In this document: positions 1 to 8,083 of the stretch, in pieces | Layout of the letters: each line of letters begins with the position of its first letter | Position numbering within the stretch: position 1 is the stretch's first letter | Source of the DNA: Pauljensenia sp018375675 | GTDB taxonomy: Bacteria > Actinomycetota > Actinomycetes > Actinomycetales > Actinomycetaceae | Direction of reading: 5' to 3' | Length of the DNA: 64,000 nucleotides | Assembly: GCA_041432705.1 (NCBI GenBank) | Contig: JAPWAE010000007.1 | Coordinates: forward strand, 58,391 to 122,390 | Translations under genes and position numbers: made by a program | Notes under the pieces: generated by a model | What the model saw: the letters and a program-made list of their open reading frames with translations, nothing else | Database searches by the model: none | Told to the model about the DNA's origin: nothing

Positions 1-588
1 TCCTACCACGGCCTCGTCTACGCCCGTGACATGGGCGTGGGCAGCGCGCTGGGCGCGAACCTGGCGTTCCTGCTGCGCATCCAGACGCTCATCAACCGCG
101 ACCTGGGCGCCGTCACCTCCCCCTTCAACGCGTTCCTCATTTCGCAGGGCATCGAGACGCTGTCCCTGCGCATCGAGCGCCACGTCTCCAATGCGCTGGC
201 GGTCGCCCGCTTCCTCGAGGCCCACCCGGACGTCGAATCCGTCAGCTACGCGGGCCTGGAGTCCTCCCCCTACTACGAGCTGGGCAAGAAGTACGCGCCG
301 CTGGGCACGGGCGGCCTGCTCTCCTTCGTCATCAAGGGCGGGTACGAGGCCGGCCGGGCCTTCGCGGACGGCGTGCAGCTCCTGCCGGTGGTGGCCAACA
401 TCGGCGACGCGAAGTCTCTCGTCATCCACCCGGCCTCGACGACGCACTCGCAGCTGACCGAGGAGGAGCTGGTCAAGGCCGGCGTCGCGCCCGGCACCGT
501 GCGCCTGTCGATCGGCCTGGAGAACATCAAGGACATCCTCGCCGACCTGGAGCTCGGCTTCGAGGCGGCCCGCGCGGCCACGGCCTAA
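1..588 (+). CDS. metY: O-acetylhomoserine sulfhydrylase, C-terminal part (gene runs off the left edge)
   Basis: The frame is open from base 1 to a TAA at 586-588, so about 195 C-terminal residues of a roughly 430-residue enzyme are present. The segment matches the C-terminal half of the PLP-dependent Cys/Met metabolism family, with the typical stretches SPFNAFLISQGIETLSLR, HPASTTHSQL and a closing RLSIGLENIKDILADLE. The family enzyme replaces the acetyl group of O-acetylhomoserine with sulfide to make homocysteine in the cytoplasm. The PLP-binding lysine lies outside the window. metX follows 117 bases downstream on the same strand and makes the substrate, which supports this assignment over cystathionine gamma-synthase. 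The gap holds an imperfect GC-rich hairpin (about 601-650) but no clear terminator. Confidence 0.9.
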   Translation, partial: SYHGLVYARDMGVGSALGANLAFLLRIQTLINRDLGAVTSPFNAFLISQGIETLSLRIERHVSNALAVARFLEAHPDVESVSYAGLESSPYYELGKKYAPLGTGGLLSFVIKGGYEAGRAFADGVQLLPVVANIGDAKSLVIHPASTTHSQLTEEELVKAGVAPGTVRLSIGLENIKDILADLELGFEAARAATA

Positions 589-705
589 CAGACCCGTCGG
601 CGGCCTCGGGGATACACACACTCCTGAGGCTCCGAGGCTGCCGCTGCCCCTCCACTCCTCCCCCAGCCCGACGCCGACGTCGCGTTCCAGCGAAAGAAGG
701 ACATC

Positions 706-1863
706 ATGAGCCGTCACAACCTGCCCCCCGCCCCCATCTCCGGCGCGTGGCGCGAGGGCGACCCGGTCGCCTTCCGCAAGTTCGCGAACCTGGGCGCTCA
801 GCGCCTGGAGAACGGCGAGATCCTGCCCAACGTGACGCTCGCCTACGAGACGTGGGGAGAACTGGACGAGGCCGGCTCCAACGCGGTCCTCATCCTGCAC
901 GCGCTGACCGGCGACGCCCACGTGTACGGCGAGACGGCGCCCGGCCAGCCGACCCCCGGCTGGTGGGACCAGATCGTGGGCCCGGGGCGCATCATCGACA
1001 CCGACCGCTACTACGTGGTGGCCGCCAACGTTCTGGGTGGCTGTCAGGGCTCAACCGGCCCGGCCTCGCTGGCGCCGGACGGGGCGCCCTGGGGCTCGCG
1101 TTTCCCCGTCATCTCCACGCGCGACCAGGTCTACGCCGAGTCCCGCCTGGCCGACCTGCTCGGCATCGACGAGTGGAGCATCGTCGTGGGCACCTCCCTG
1201 GGCGGTCACCGCGCGATCGAGTGGGCGGTCAGCTACCCGGAGCGCGTACGCCGACTCGTGGTCGTAGCCTCGGGCGCGCAGACGACCGCCGACCAGGCGG
1301 CGTGGACCCACACGCAGATCCGCGCGATCGAGCTGGATCCGGCGTGGCGCGGTGGCGACTACTACGCGGGCCCCGGCCCCAACGCCGGCTTGGCACTCGC
1401 CCGCCAGATCGCGCACACGACCTACCGCTCCCCCTCGGAGCTGGACGAGCGCTTCGGCCGCATCCCCCAGAACGACGAGGATCCCCTGCACGGCGGGCGC
1501 CTCGCGGTGGAGTCCTACCTGGACTATCACGGCGAGAAGATCGTGCGCCGCTTCGACGCGGGTTCCTACGTGGCACTGTGTCGCACGATGCTCTCCCACG
1601 ACGTGGGCCGCGACCGCGGTGGTATCGCCGAGGCCCTCAAGGCGGTGACCGCGCGCACCCTCGTCGTCGCCGTCGACTCTGACCGACTTTTCTTCCCCGA
1701 GCAGGTCTGGCAGATGGCGGCCGGCATCTCGGGCGCGTTCTACCGCGAGATCCACTCCGACCACGGCCACGATGGCTTCCTCATCGAGCACGACCAGCTG
1801 ACGGCCCTCCTCGACGAGTTCCTCAACGAGCGCATCCCCTCGCGCGCGTCCTCCTTCGCCTGA
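706..1863 (+). CDS. metX: Homoserine O-acetyltransferase
   Basis: This 385-residue protein of normal MetX length has the alpha/beta-hydrolase fold. It would acetylate homoserine with acetyl-CoA to give O-acetylhomoserine, the substrate of the sulfhydrylase encoded just upstream. Visible landmarks are the N-terminal LAYETWGELDEAGSNAV, the LGGCQGSTGP oxyanion-hole region, the nucleophile elbow GTSLGG (Ser about 164), the acid in VAVDSDRLFFPEQ and the catalytic histidine in SDHGHDGFLIEHD near the C terminus. The elbow is GTSLGG where many homologues have GGSMGG. The ATG at 706 follows a purine-rich GAAAGAAGGA at 691-700. I infer a metY-metX transcription unit. Whether the acyl donor is acetyl- or succinyl-CoA cannot be read from sequence alone; the metY partner favours acetyl. 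Confidence 0.93.
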   Translation: MSRHNLPPAPISGAWREGDPVAFRKFANLGAQRLENGEILPNVTLAYETWGELDEAGSNAVLILHALTGDAHVYGETAPGQPTPGWWDQIVGPGRIIDTDRYYVVAANVLGGCQGSTGPASLAPDGAPWGSRFPVISTRDQVYAESRLADLLGIDEWSIVVGTSLGGHRAIEWAVSYPERVRRLVVVASGAQTTADQAAWTHTQIRAIELDPAWRGGDYYAGPGPNAGLALARQIAHTTYRSPSELDERFGRIPQNDEDPLHGGRLAVESYLDYHGEKIVRRFDAGSYVALCRTMLSHDVGRDRGGIAEALKAVTARTLVVAVDSDRLFFPEQVWQMAAGISGAFYREIHSDHGHDGFLIEHDQLTALLDEFLNERIPSRASSFA

Positions 1864-1935
1864 TTGGCGTTCGCTGTCGTCGAGGCCGCCCCGGTTTCTT
1901 CTCCTCATCAACGAGGCCGGGGTGGCCTCGCGCGT

Positions 1936-1941
1936 TATGCT
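1936..1941 (+). promoter_or_regulatory. Candidate -10 box for a leaderless transcript
   Basis: TATGCT lies six bases before the ATG at 1948. That places the expected transcript start at or next to the start codon, a common leaderless arrangement in actinobacteria. No Shine-Dalgarno sequence is visible, which fits. Confidence 0.4.
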
Positions 1942-1947
1942 GACCAC

Positions 1948-3093
1948 ATGAGCGTTACTAGCAATCCCGAGCCCGGCGACGAGCTAATCCCGGACACGAG
2001 CGGTCTGCCCGACCTGTCCGGGGTGGATACCCCGGCCTCGTCGCCCGAGGGGGTCCCCGAGCGCGACGTCATGGCCCCCTGGGGCGAGGCCGGCCCGCCC
2101 GGCTCCGATTGGCGCGCCGACATCCTCGGCGATGGGTATGAGTCGCGCACGATCGAGCTGCTCGACGACGCGGAGGGGCCCTGCGTGGCCACCCTGGTGC
2201 GCGCGACCCCTCCCGAGAGCGCCCGCATGACGGTCCTGTACCTGCATGGGCGCAACGACTACTTCTTCCAGACGGAGATGGCTGATCGGCTGCGCGAGGC
2301 AGGGGCGGCGTTCTACGCGCTCGACATGCGCAAGTACGGGCGTTCCCTGCGCCCCCACCAGACGATCGGATACGCCGACGACCTGTCCGTGTACGACGAG
2401 GAGATCGGCGAGGCCATCGAGATTATCCGCGAGGAGCGCGAGGACGAGCCGATCGTCCTCATGGGCCACTCGACGGGCGGTCTGATCGCGACCCTGTGGG
2501 CGCACCGCCACCCGGGCGTCCTGGACGGCCTCATCCTGAACTCGGGCTGGCTGGAGATGCAGTCGATGGCCGCCTGGCGCGGGGCGATGGCCCCCGTCAT
2601 CGGGCGCATCGCGTCGCGTAACCCCATGTGGGAGGTGCCCTCGGGTGGGACCGGCCACTACGGTCGCTCGCTCGCGGGGCGTGCCTCCTCGGAGCTGCCG
2701 ATACCGGAGGGGCTGTCGGCGGAGGACCCGTCGGTCGCGGGCTGGCCGATCATCCAGGAGTGGAAGCGCCCCGAGTCCTACCCGGTTCCCGCCTCGTGGC
2801 TGGAGGCGATCATGGCCGGGCACGACACGATCGAGAAGCGCGTGCACCTGGACTGCCCGGTCCTGTCGATGGTGTCCACGTCGGCATATTTCGAGGAGGA
2901 GTGGTGCGAGCGCGTCTTCACGTCCGACACCGTCCTGGACCCCACGGTTATCGCCGAGCGGAGCTTGGGCCTCTCGGACCTGGTGACGATCGCCCGTTTC
3001 CCCGGCAAGCACGATCTGGTTCTGTCGGACGCTCCTGTGCGCGAGGCCGTGTACGCGACGATGCGCGGCTGGCTTGACGCTTTCGTGCGCTGA
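1948..3093 (+). CDS. Alpha/beta hydrolase, serine aminopeptidase S33 / monoacylglycerol lipase type
   Basis: This 381-residue cytoplasmic protein has a classic hydrolase core: TVLYLHGRND (oxyanion region, about residue 95), the nucleophile elbow VLMGHSTGGLIATLW (Ser about 173) and a C-terminal FPGKHDLVLS that supplies the histidine. The Hydrolase_4/S33 family cleaves esters, lipids or peptides; the substrate here is unknown. The first ~60 residues are Pro/Glu/Asp rich and probably disordered. The frame stays open upstream to a TTG at 1864, but that extension is unlike a protein domain, and the ATG at 1948 sits just behind a -10-like box, so I place the start there. The gene is followed by a strong terminator and looks monocistronic. 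Confidence 0.82.
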   Translation: MSVTSNPEPGDELIPDTSGLPDLSGVDTPASSPEGVPERDVMAPWGEAGPPGSDWRADILGDGYESRTIELLDDAEGPCVATLVRATPPESARMTVLYLHGRNDYFFQTEMADRLREAGAAFYALDMRKYGRSLRPHQTIGYADDLSVYDEEIGEAIEIIREEREDEPIVLMGHSTGGLIATLWAHRHPGVLDGLILNSGWLEMQSMAAWRGAMAPVIGRIASRNPMWEVPSGGTGHYGRSLAGRASSELPIPEGLSAEDPSVAGWPIIQEWKRPESYPVPASWLEAIMAGHDTIEKRVHLDCPVLSMVSTSAYFEEEWCERVFTSDTVLDPTVIAERSLGLSDLVTIARFPGKHDLVLSDAPVREAVYATMRGWLDAFVR

Positions 3094-3108
3094 GCGTCGG
3101 ATAGCGAG

Positions 3109-3142
3109 GAGGCCCGGGATCTCGTGATCCCGGGCCTCTTTT
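3109..3142 (+). terminator. Rho-independent terminator of the alpha/beta hydrolase gene
   Basis: A perfect 13-bp stem (GAGGCCCGGGATC, 3109-3121, with its complement at 3126-3138) closes a TCGT loop and is followed by TTTT. It lies 15 bases after the stop at 3093, between two convergent genes. Confidence 0.9.
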
Positions 3143-3172
3143 CGTGTGTGTGCCGCTGCTGCGGCCGCTGTG

Positions 3173-5095
3173 TCAGTGCTTGGCGGAGTGCTGTCCGCGC
3201 GGAGCCTGAGCGTACTCGCGCACGATCTCACGGTTGATCTCGTCGAGGGCTTCCGCCAGGGTCGGACCCAGTCGGTCGCCTATGCGCACCTGGCCCCACG
3301 CGTCGATATGGCCGAGGCCGCGCGCGGTGAGCAGGGTGTCGAGCGACGGGTAAGTGAGGCCCGCGCCCGAAATGGCGCCGCTCGCGGCAAGCACCAGGTC
3401 GGCGGGCAGGCCCAGCTCGCTGCGGGCAACGAGGGGCGTGTCCTGGCCGAGAATCTCCGCAAGGGTGCGCAGTCCGGCCTCGTCGCGACCGAGGACCGGC
3501 AGGCCCTCCGCGCGCGCCTGGGCGACCTCAGGGGACTCTTCGGCGCGATCCACGGACGAGGCCGTGGCCGCGTCGGTCGCGCCACCGTCGTTGAGCTCGC
3601 CCGACTCCTCGCGAGCGCGGCGCGTGGCGCGGCGACTCATGTGGGCGGGACGCTCCCAGCGAGGCTTGTCTTCCTCGGGGGCAGGCTGCTCGTCGGCGCG
3701 CTGATCGTCGACCTGCTGCTCGTCGGCCTGCTGATCATCGGCGCGCTGCTCGTCGGCCTGCTCGGGGGCTTCCTCGGGGCGAGGCTCGTCGGCGGGAGCT
3801 TCGGCATCGTCGTGAGCGTCGACGTCGGACTCATCGGCCGCATCGTCAGCGTTCTCATCCGCGCGATCATCGGCGCGCTCTTCTGCCACGTGTTGGTCGA
3901 CGGGCGCGGCCTCATGCTCGCCGGCGATGTCGGCATGCTCATCCGCTGCTTCGGGCTCATGGTCCTCAGCGGCGTCCTGAGCGGCGTTGTCTTCGGGATC
4001 GAGGAGTTCGTCGGCCAGCTCGCCCTCGGCGTCCTCGGAGTCCTCGACCAGCTCCGCCTCGGATTCCTCGGGCTGTTCCGCAACCTCGGGCTCGTCGGCA
4101 TCAACTGCCGGCTCGGCGCTCTCGTCGGACTCCGCGACGCCCTCGGCGTCCTCAACGCCGGCGTCCACGTCCGCGCGGTCGTCAGACTCGGATTCGGGCT
4201 GCTCATCGCCCAGCTCCGCCTCGTAGTGCGAGGCTTCCACGGCCTCGTCGGACGGCTGCTCGTCGGCGGCCTCGTCGGTGGCGGACTTGAAGGGGGCCGG
4301 GGGCTCCTCGTCCATCGGGTAGGTGAAGACCTCGCGCAGGTGCGGGGCGACCTTCGGCGTGGGGCGCGTCGTAGGGGTCTCGGAGTCCTCCTCGTTCGAG
4401 GCCTCGGCCTCCTCCGCAGGAGGCGCGGGGATCTCGGTCTCTACGGGCGCGCTTTCCTCGAAGGGAGCCGCCTGCTCGGTTGCGGCGGTCAGCTCAGGCG
4501 CTGCCGCGGCGGACACGAGGAGCTGCGGGGCGTGGCCGTAGAGGCGCGGGCCGACCGCGTTCACATCCAGGAAGAGGCGGCCATTGGACATCTGGCGCAG
4601 GTTCATGAGGTGCACCTCAACGCCGGAGGTCGCCAGCACGGACAGGGCGGGGCGCACGGAGGGGTCGATGTCGCCTGCGACCATGATCAGGCGGGGGCCC
4701 GGGCCAACGGCCGGGGGCATCGAGTCGCGGAACTGCGCCCACCCGGCACGGAAGCCCTCGGGACCCGACGGATACTCGGCGGCGAGATCCGACCAGGAGA
4801 TTGAGGCCACCTCGGCCAGTCGGGACAGGGAAGTAATGAGGGTCTCGGAGTCGAGTTCTTTGAGGATTTCAACGGAGACGATCTGACCGGTCACGTCGAG
4901 AGCCGTCAGGCGAGGCGTCTCCTCGTCGTCCTGGCCGGTCATGTCGCGCCAGGTCACGGGGAACAGGGGACGCGAGACGATCTGCAGGACCTGCTGGCAG
5001 ATAGCGTCAACAAGGTCGGGTCCCAGGTCTTGGGCGACCGGGTATCCGAATTGAGCGGGTACGAGGTGACCATCCTCGAACTCAAACAGGGCCAT
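3173..5095 (-). CDS. Three-part acidic protein with a possible C-terminal RAMA-like domain
   Basis: I do not recognise a characterised homologue for this 640-residue protein. Residues 1-185 look folded and cytoplasmic (starting MALFEFEDGHLVPAQFGYPV, later LTALDVTGQIVSVEILKEL and PRLIMVAGDIDPSVRPALSV). Residues about 190-470 are an extremely acidic low-complexity linker rich in Asp, Glu, Ala and Gln. A short basic patch (RWERPAHMSRRATRRARE) follows. The last ~85 residues contain AASGAISGAGLTYPSLDTLL and then a Trp, which resembles the RAMA fold associated with DNA-modification systems. That resemblance is weak, and no nuclease or methylase motif is present. The ATG at 5095 follows AAGGAAAG at good spacing; a GTG at 5110 lacks one. 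The gene is convergent with the upstream hydrolase. Confidence 0.6.
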   Translation of the reverse strand: MALFEFEDGHLVPAQFGYPVAQDLGPDLVDAICQQVLQIVSRPLFPVTWRDMTGQDDEETPRLTALDVTGQIVSVEILKELDSETLITSLSRLAEVASISWSDLAAEYPSGPEGFRAGWAQFRDSMPPAVGPGPRLIMVAGDIDPSVRPALSVLATSGVEVHLMNLRQMSNGRLFLDVNAVGPRLYGHAPQLLVSAAAAPELTAATEQAAPFEESAPVETEIPAPPAEEAEASNEEDSETPTTRPTPKVAPHLREVFTYPMDEEPPAPFKSATDEAADEQPSDEAVEASHYEAELGDEQPESESDDRADVDAGVEDAEGVAESDESAEPAVDADEPEVAEQPEESEAELVEDSEDAEGELADELLDPEDNAAQDAAEDHEPEAADEHADIAGEHEAAPVDQHVAEERADDRADENADDAADESDVDAHDDAEAPADEPRPEEAPEQADEQRADDQQADEQQVDDQRADEQPAPEEDKPRWERPAHMSRRATRRAREESGELNDGGATDAATASSVDRAEESPEVAQARAEGLPVLGRDEAGLRTLAEILGQDTPLVARSELGLPADLVLAASGAISGAGLTYPSLDTLLTARGLGHIDAWGQVRIGDRLGPTLAEALDEINREIVREYAQAPRGQHSAKH

Positions 5096-5260
5096 CGCTC
5101 TTTCCTTCACGTGTATGGGGCGCTCGTGGCCATTGTTTCATACGTTCCAAAAGAAGCTCGAACGACACAGGCACATTGCGGTAGATACCACGTAATTATC
5201 AGGCGTTATTACGGGCGTCGACGAGGCATCTCGGCCATGCCTTCCGTCGCGCTGAGGCCT

Positions 5261-5277
5261 TTTCAAGTCGGTAGAAT
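5261..5277 (+). promoter_or_regulatory. Promoter of hydrolase cassette 1 (shared motif)
   Basis: TCAAGTCGGTAGAATAG at 5264-5280 contains a -10-like TAGAAT at 5272-5277, 45 bases before the cassette's ATG. The same TCAAGTCGGTAGAATAG recurs before cassette 3 (10071-10087), and TAGAAT recurs before cassette 2. The -35 region is weak. Confidence 0.6.
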
Positions 5278-5322
5278 AGTGAGCCAGCACAGCACAATGC
5301 CGGCACGACGAACAGGACGACG

Positions 5323-5667
5323 ATGCCCGACCTTGACATCCGCGAGGGAGACCTCGAGAACTTTTCCGCCAACCTGCGCGACCTCTCCACCGATGTTGGC
5401 GGCTTCATCGACAACCCCTCCGACCTGCGCAAGGTTGCCTCGGCCATGACTGGCGGCTCCTCCTCCAAGCAGGCGCAGTACGCGGGTGAACACATGGAGG
5501 ACGAGCTGAGGGCACTGAGGACCTCGTTCGTAACCCTGGCCGACAACGTGGAGGCCGCGGCCAAGCAGTTCCAGGTGACCGAAGAGATCAACCAGCAGGC
5601 AATCCAGCAGGTCATGGCCAGCATCCCCGAACCCTGCCCACCCAAGGGCCCCTCGAAGGGAGAATGA
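5323..5667 (+). CDS. Small helical type VII-like partner protein, cassette 1
   Basis: This 114-residue protein has no signal peptide and looks helical throughout. It is homologous to the first genes of the two cassettes downstream; shared stretches include the start PDLDIREGDLE, the segment QAQYAGEHMEDEL, the segment TLADNVEAAAKQFQ and the Cys-Pro-rich tail EPCPP. Its size, helical content and pairing with a large protein three bases downstream resemble WXG100/ESAT-6-type partners of type VII secretion substrates, but no WXG turn is visible. I infer that it pairs with or chaperones the hydrolase encoded next. No ESX machinery (EccC, EccB, MycP) lies in this window. Confidence 0.7.
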   Translation: MPDLDIREGDLENFSANLRDLSTDVGGFIDNPSDLRKVASAMTGGSSSKQAQYAGEHMEDELRALRTSFVTLADNVEAAAKQFQVTEEINQQAIQQVMASIPEPCPPKGPSKGE

Positions 5668-5670
5668 GAC

Positions 5671-7494
5671 ATGGCGATCACCTGGGCAAACATCCTCGAG
5701 TGGGAGACCCGTCCGCTCGACGAGATCGCGCAGACATTGTTCGAGGCTAGCCAGGGCCTGCGCGACGCCTACGAAAAAGGTCAGGATCATCTGAACGCGC
5801 TTCAGTCCGAGGGTGAGGCCGTCACCGCGATGCGCGCGACGACCATCACCAACCTCGCCTCGCTCGAACGTGCCCTCACCAATGTCAACGGCGCCCTCAT
5901 GGCCATCGAGGGCGCGCGCGACGGGGTCGGTGAGGTCATCGGCCACGCCGACAGTGCACTGGCCTCCGCTGCGGCACATGAATGCACGATCGATGCTGAC
6001 GGAACCGTTCATACAATTGACCCCGACACGAAAAACCAAGACATACTCCGCGCAAAAATCTCGCTGTCGGACATGGTGAAGGAAATCCTCAAGTATGCCG
6101 ACCAAGTCGACACGGATCTCTACCACGCCCTCCAAGACATCAATAACGACCGTTACACGGATGGAGACGGGGAGAACAACAAGGTCGTCGGCGTCCCCGA
6201 CCTCCCCCAGCCAAACTGGACTCCCTCCCAGGTCGCGGCCTGGTGGAACTCGCTGACATACGAGCAGCAGCAATTCCTCACCGATCGTCGCCCGGACGAC
6301 ATCCGCCACCTCGACGGCCTTCCCGCGGTCGTGCGCGATAAGGCCAACCACCATGCCCTACACGGTTATCTCCATGCCGACGGCAAGTACCGCCAGGGAG
6401 CACTCAAGGACGCAGAAGAAGAGGCCATCGAGGCGCGAAAGGAGTACGACAAGGCCCTCGCTGATGAGGCAAATGCAGCAAAGAAGGGTTCTTCAGGCCC
6501 AGCGATGCTCAACCATCTCCCTGACGGCAAGCTCCAGAAGGCTAAAGAACGCCTGGACCGTGCCACAGAAGCCCTCGACGACCTCATCGCCATCGACACG
6601 CAGACAGACGACATGACACGCAGGAGGAAGGGTCTTCCCCCTGCCTACCTTCTCGACTTCGACTACGACAAGAAGTACCAGCGCACGACCGCCATCGTCT
6701 CCGCGGGCAACCCCGACACCGCCACGCACGTGTCGACCCTCGTGCCCGGCATCGGCACGAACGTTCGTGACAGCCTCGGCCAGTACATGGAGATTAACGA
6801 CCGCCTCAGGGAGCAGACCAAGCACGCAGGGATCAACCCGAACACCGTCGCCACTATCTCCTACCTCGGCTACGTCGCACCACGGAACGACGGAGCGAAC
6901 ATCGTTCAGGCGGCGAACATCGACTATGCAAACCGAGCCGCCCCCAAGCTCGCCCAATTCGAGGAGGGGCTGCGCGCGAGCGCGAACGCCAATGGCCACA
7001 AGTTCCTCAACACGCTCCTCACCCACTCCTACGGCTCGACAACAGGCGGCAAGAGCGCAACGCTTATGGCCCCAGGCACCGTCGACCGCCTCATCCTGAC
7101 CGGCTCCCCCGGAGGCGGGGTCGATTCCATCGATGAGTACAACGTTCCCAAGAAACAGGTCTATGTCTCGGCCGTTCCCTCCGGAGATTCCGTCGAAGGC
7201 TTAGGCTCTATTATCGGATACGGAGAAGACCCCCGAAAACTCGAGGGGATCACCCACCTGAGCGGCGACGCAACCGGCTCCGCAGACTACAAAATTTCAT
7301 TCCGCGGTTTTTCGACCGTCAACCACATGGCCTACTTCCACGAGGGGACACGCACGTCTCAAGATTTCGCCAACATCATCGCCGGCGGTAAGCAGACGAC
7401 CGACGAGGAATGGGAAGCACTCCAGAGGGCTGAAGGAAAAGTGACAGAGCTCGACCGCAAGCCCTGGATGAAGAAGTACTTACACTCGCGCTAA
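5671..7494 (+). CDS. DUF1023 alpha/beta hydrolase, probable type VII-like substrate, cassette 1
   Basis: The N-terminal ~110 residues of this 607-residue protein are helical, with Trp at positions 5 and 11 (ITWANILEWE), resembling the helical head of type VII substrates. Around residue 190 comes the DUF1023 signature AAWWNSL, later DDIRHLDGLPAVVRDKANHH. The hydrolase core runs from DFDYDKKYQRTTAIVSAGNP (about 329) through VSTLVPGIGTN to the nucleophile elbow THSYGS (Ser453). A probable catalytic His is NHMAYF near the C terminus. No classical signal peptide is present. The substrate is unknown; DUF1023 hydrolases are often predicted to act on lipids or esters outside the cell. It starts three bases after the small partner gene, so the two are surely co-transcribed. 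Confidence 0.78.
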   Translation: MAITWANILEWETRPLDEIAQTLFEASQGLRDAYEKGQDHLNALQSEGEAVTAMRATTITNLASLERALTNVNGALMAIEGARDGVGEVIGHADSALASAAAHECTIDADGTVHTIDPDTKNQDILRAKISLSDMVKEILKYADQVDTDLYHALQDINNDRYTDGDGENNKVVGVPDLPQPNWTPSQVAAWWNSLTYEQQQFLTDRRPDDIRHLDGLPAVVRDKANHHALHGYLHADGKYRQGALKDAEEEAIEARKEYDKALADEANAAKKGSSGPAMLNHLPDGKLQKAKERLDRATEALDDLIAIDTQTDDMTRRRKGLPPAYLLDFDYDKKYQRTTAIVSAGNPDTATHVSTLVPGIGTNVRDSLGQYMEINDRLREQTKHAGINPNTVATISYLGYVAPRNDGANIVQAANIDYANRAAPKLAQFEEGLRASANANGHKFLNTLLTHSYGSTTGGKSATLMAPGTVDRLILTGSPGGGVDSIDEYNVPKKQVYVSAVPSGDSVEGLGSIIGYGEDPRKLEGITHLSGDATGSADYKISFRGFSTVNHMAYFHEGTRTSQDFANIIAGGKQTTDEEWEALQRAEGKVTELDRKPWMKKYLHSR

Positions 7495-7561
7495 CACGGC
7501 ATCAATGTCAGACATAACGTTAGACACTACTCCGAGTAACCTGGCGAAAATCTCTGGTGCC

Positions 7562-7614
7562 CACCGGCAGCCTGAACGACGGCCCCGGCCTCCCGCAGGC
7601 TGGAGCCGCCGGTG
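7562..7614 (+). terminator. GC-rich hairpin between cassettes 1 and 2, possible terminator
   Basis: CACCGGC at 7562-7568 pairs with GCCGGTG at 7608-7614, and AGCCTG at 7569-7574 pairs with CAGGCT at 7596-7601. There is no clear T-run, so termination is only inferred from position. Confidence 0.35.
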
Positions 7615-7685
7615 CATGTGGGATGCCGAGCGCCTTCGGACTGTCTCAGCACTCTAGACGCCACCCCCGCACGCTCTGACAACGC

Positions 7686-7691
7686 TAGAAT
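7686..7691 (+). promoter_or_regulatory. -10 box of hydrolase cassette 2
   Basis: TAGAAT lies 44-45 bases before the ATG at 7736, the same distance as in cassette 1. The bases to its left (CTGACAACGC) differ from the TCAAGTCGG of cassettes 1 and 3. Confidence 0.5.
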
Positions 7692-7735
7692 GGCGAGCTG
7701 ACGAAGCACTGATTCAGCTCAAGGACAGGACAACG

Positions 7736-8080
7736 ATGCCCGATCTGAAGATTCAGCAGGGGGATCTCGAGGGGTTCTCCAGCCGCTTGCATGACCTCTC
7801 CGGAAAGGTCGCCCACTACGCCACCCTTCCTCTAAGCCTCGCCGAGGTACAGTCAGCGATGCCCGATGCGTCATCTTGCACGCAGGCAATATACGCGGGC
7901 GAGCACATGGAAGAACAGATCAGAGCGCTGAAGGCTTCGCTCGCCGACTTGGCCGACAACGTGAAGAACTCTGCCAACCAATTCCAAGCGATTGAAGAGA
8001 TCAACGAGATCGCAATCCAGATGATCATGGCAAGCATCCCCGTACCCTGCCCGCCCGTCGGCCTGGCGAAGGGACAGTAA
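7736..8080 (+). CDS. Small helical type VII-like partner protein, cassette 2
   Basis: This is a 114-residue paralogue of the small protein of cassette 1, with the same length and the same anchors: PDLKIQQGDLEGFS at the start, IYAGEHMEEQIRAL in the middle, LADNVKNSANQFQAIEEIN towards the end and a VPCPP tail. It diverges most around residues 20-50, where it carries a Cys (SSCTQAIYA) that the other two copies lack. Three bases separate its stop from the start of the hydrolase gene. I infer the role of cognate partner to that hydrolase; the divergence may keep partners specific. Confidence 0.68.
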   Translation: MPDLKIQQGDLEGFSSRLHDLSGKVAHYATLPLSLAEVQSAMPDASSCTQAIYAGEHMEEQIRALKASLADLADNVKNSANQFQAIEEINEIAIQMIMASIPVPCPPVGLAKGQ

Positions 8081-8083
8081 CGA

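Noticed and set aside
601..650. Riboswitch or terminator before metX
   Set aside because: The hairpin is imperfect and has no T-run, and I cannot match it to a known SAM-sensing fold.
1864..1947. TTG start for the alpha/beta hydrolase directly after metX
   Set aside because: The extra 28 codons look non-coding, and a -10-like box lies just before the ATG at 1948.
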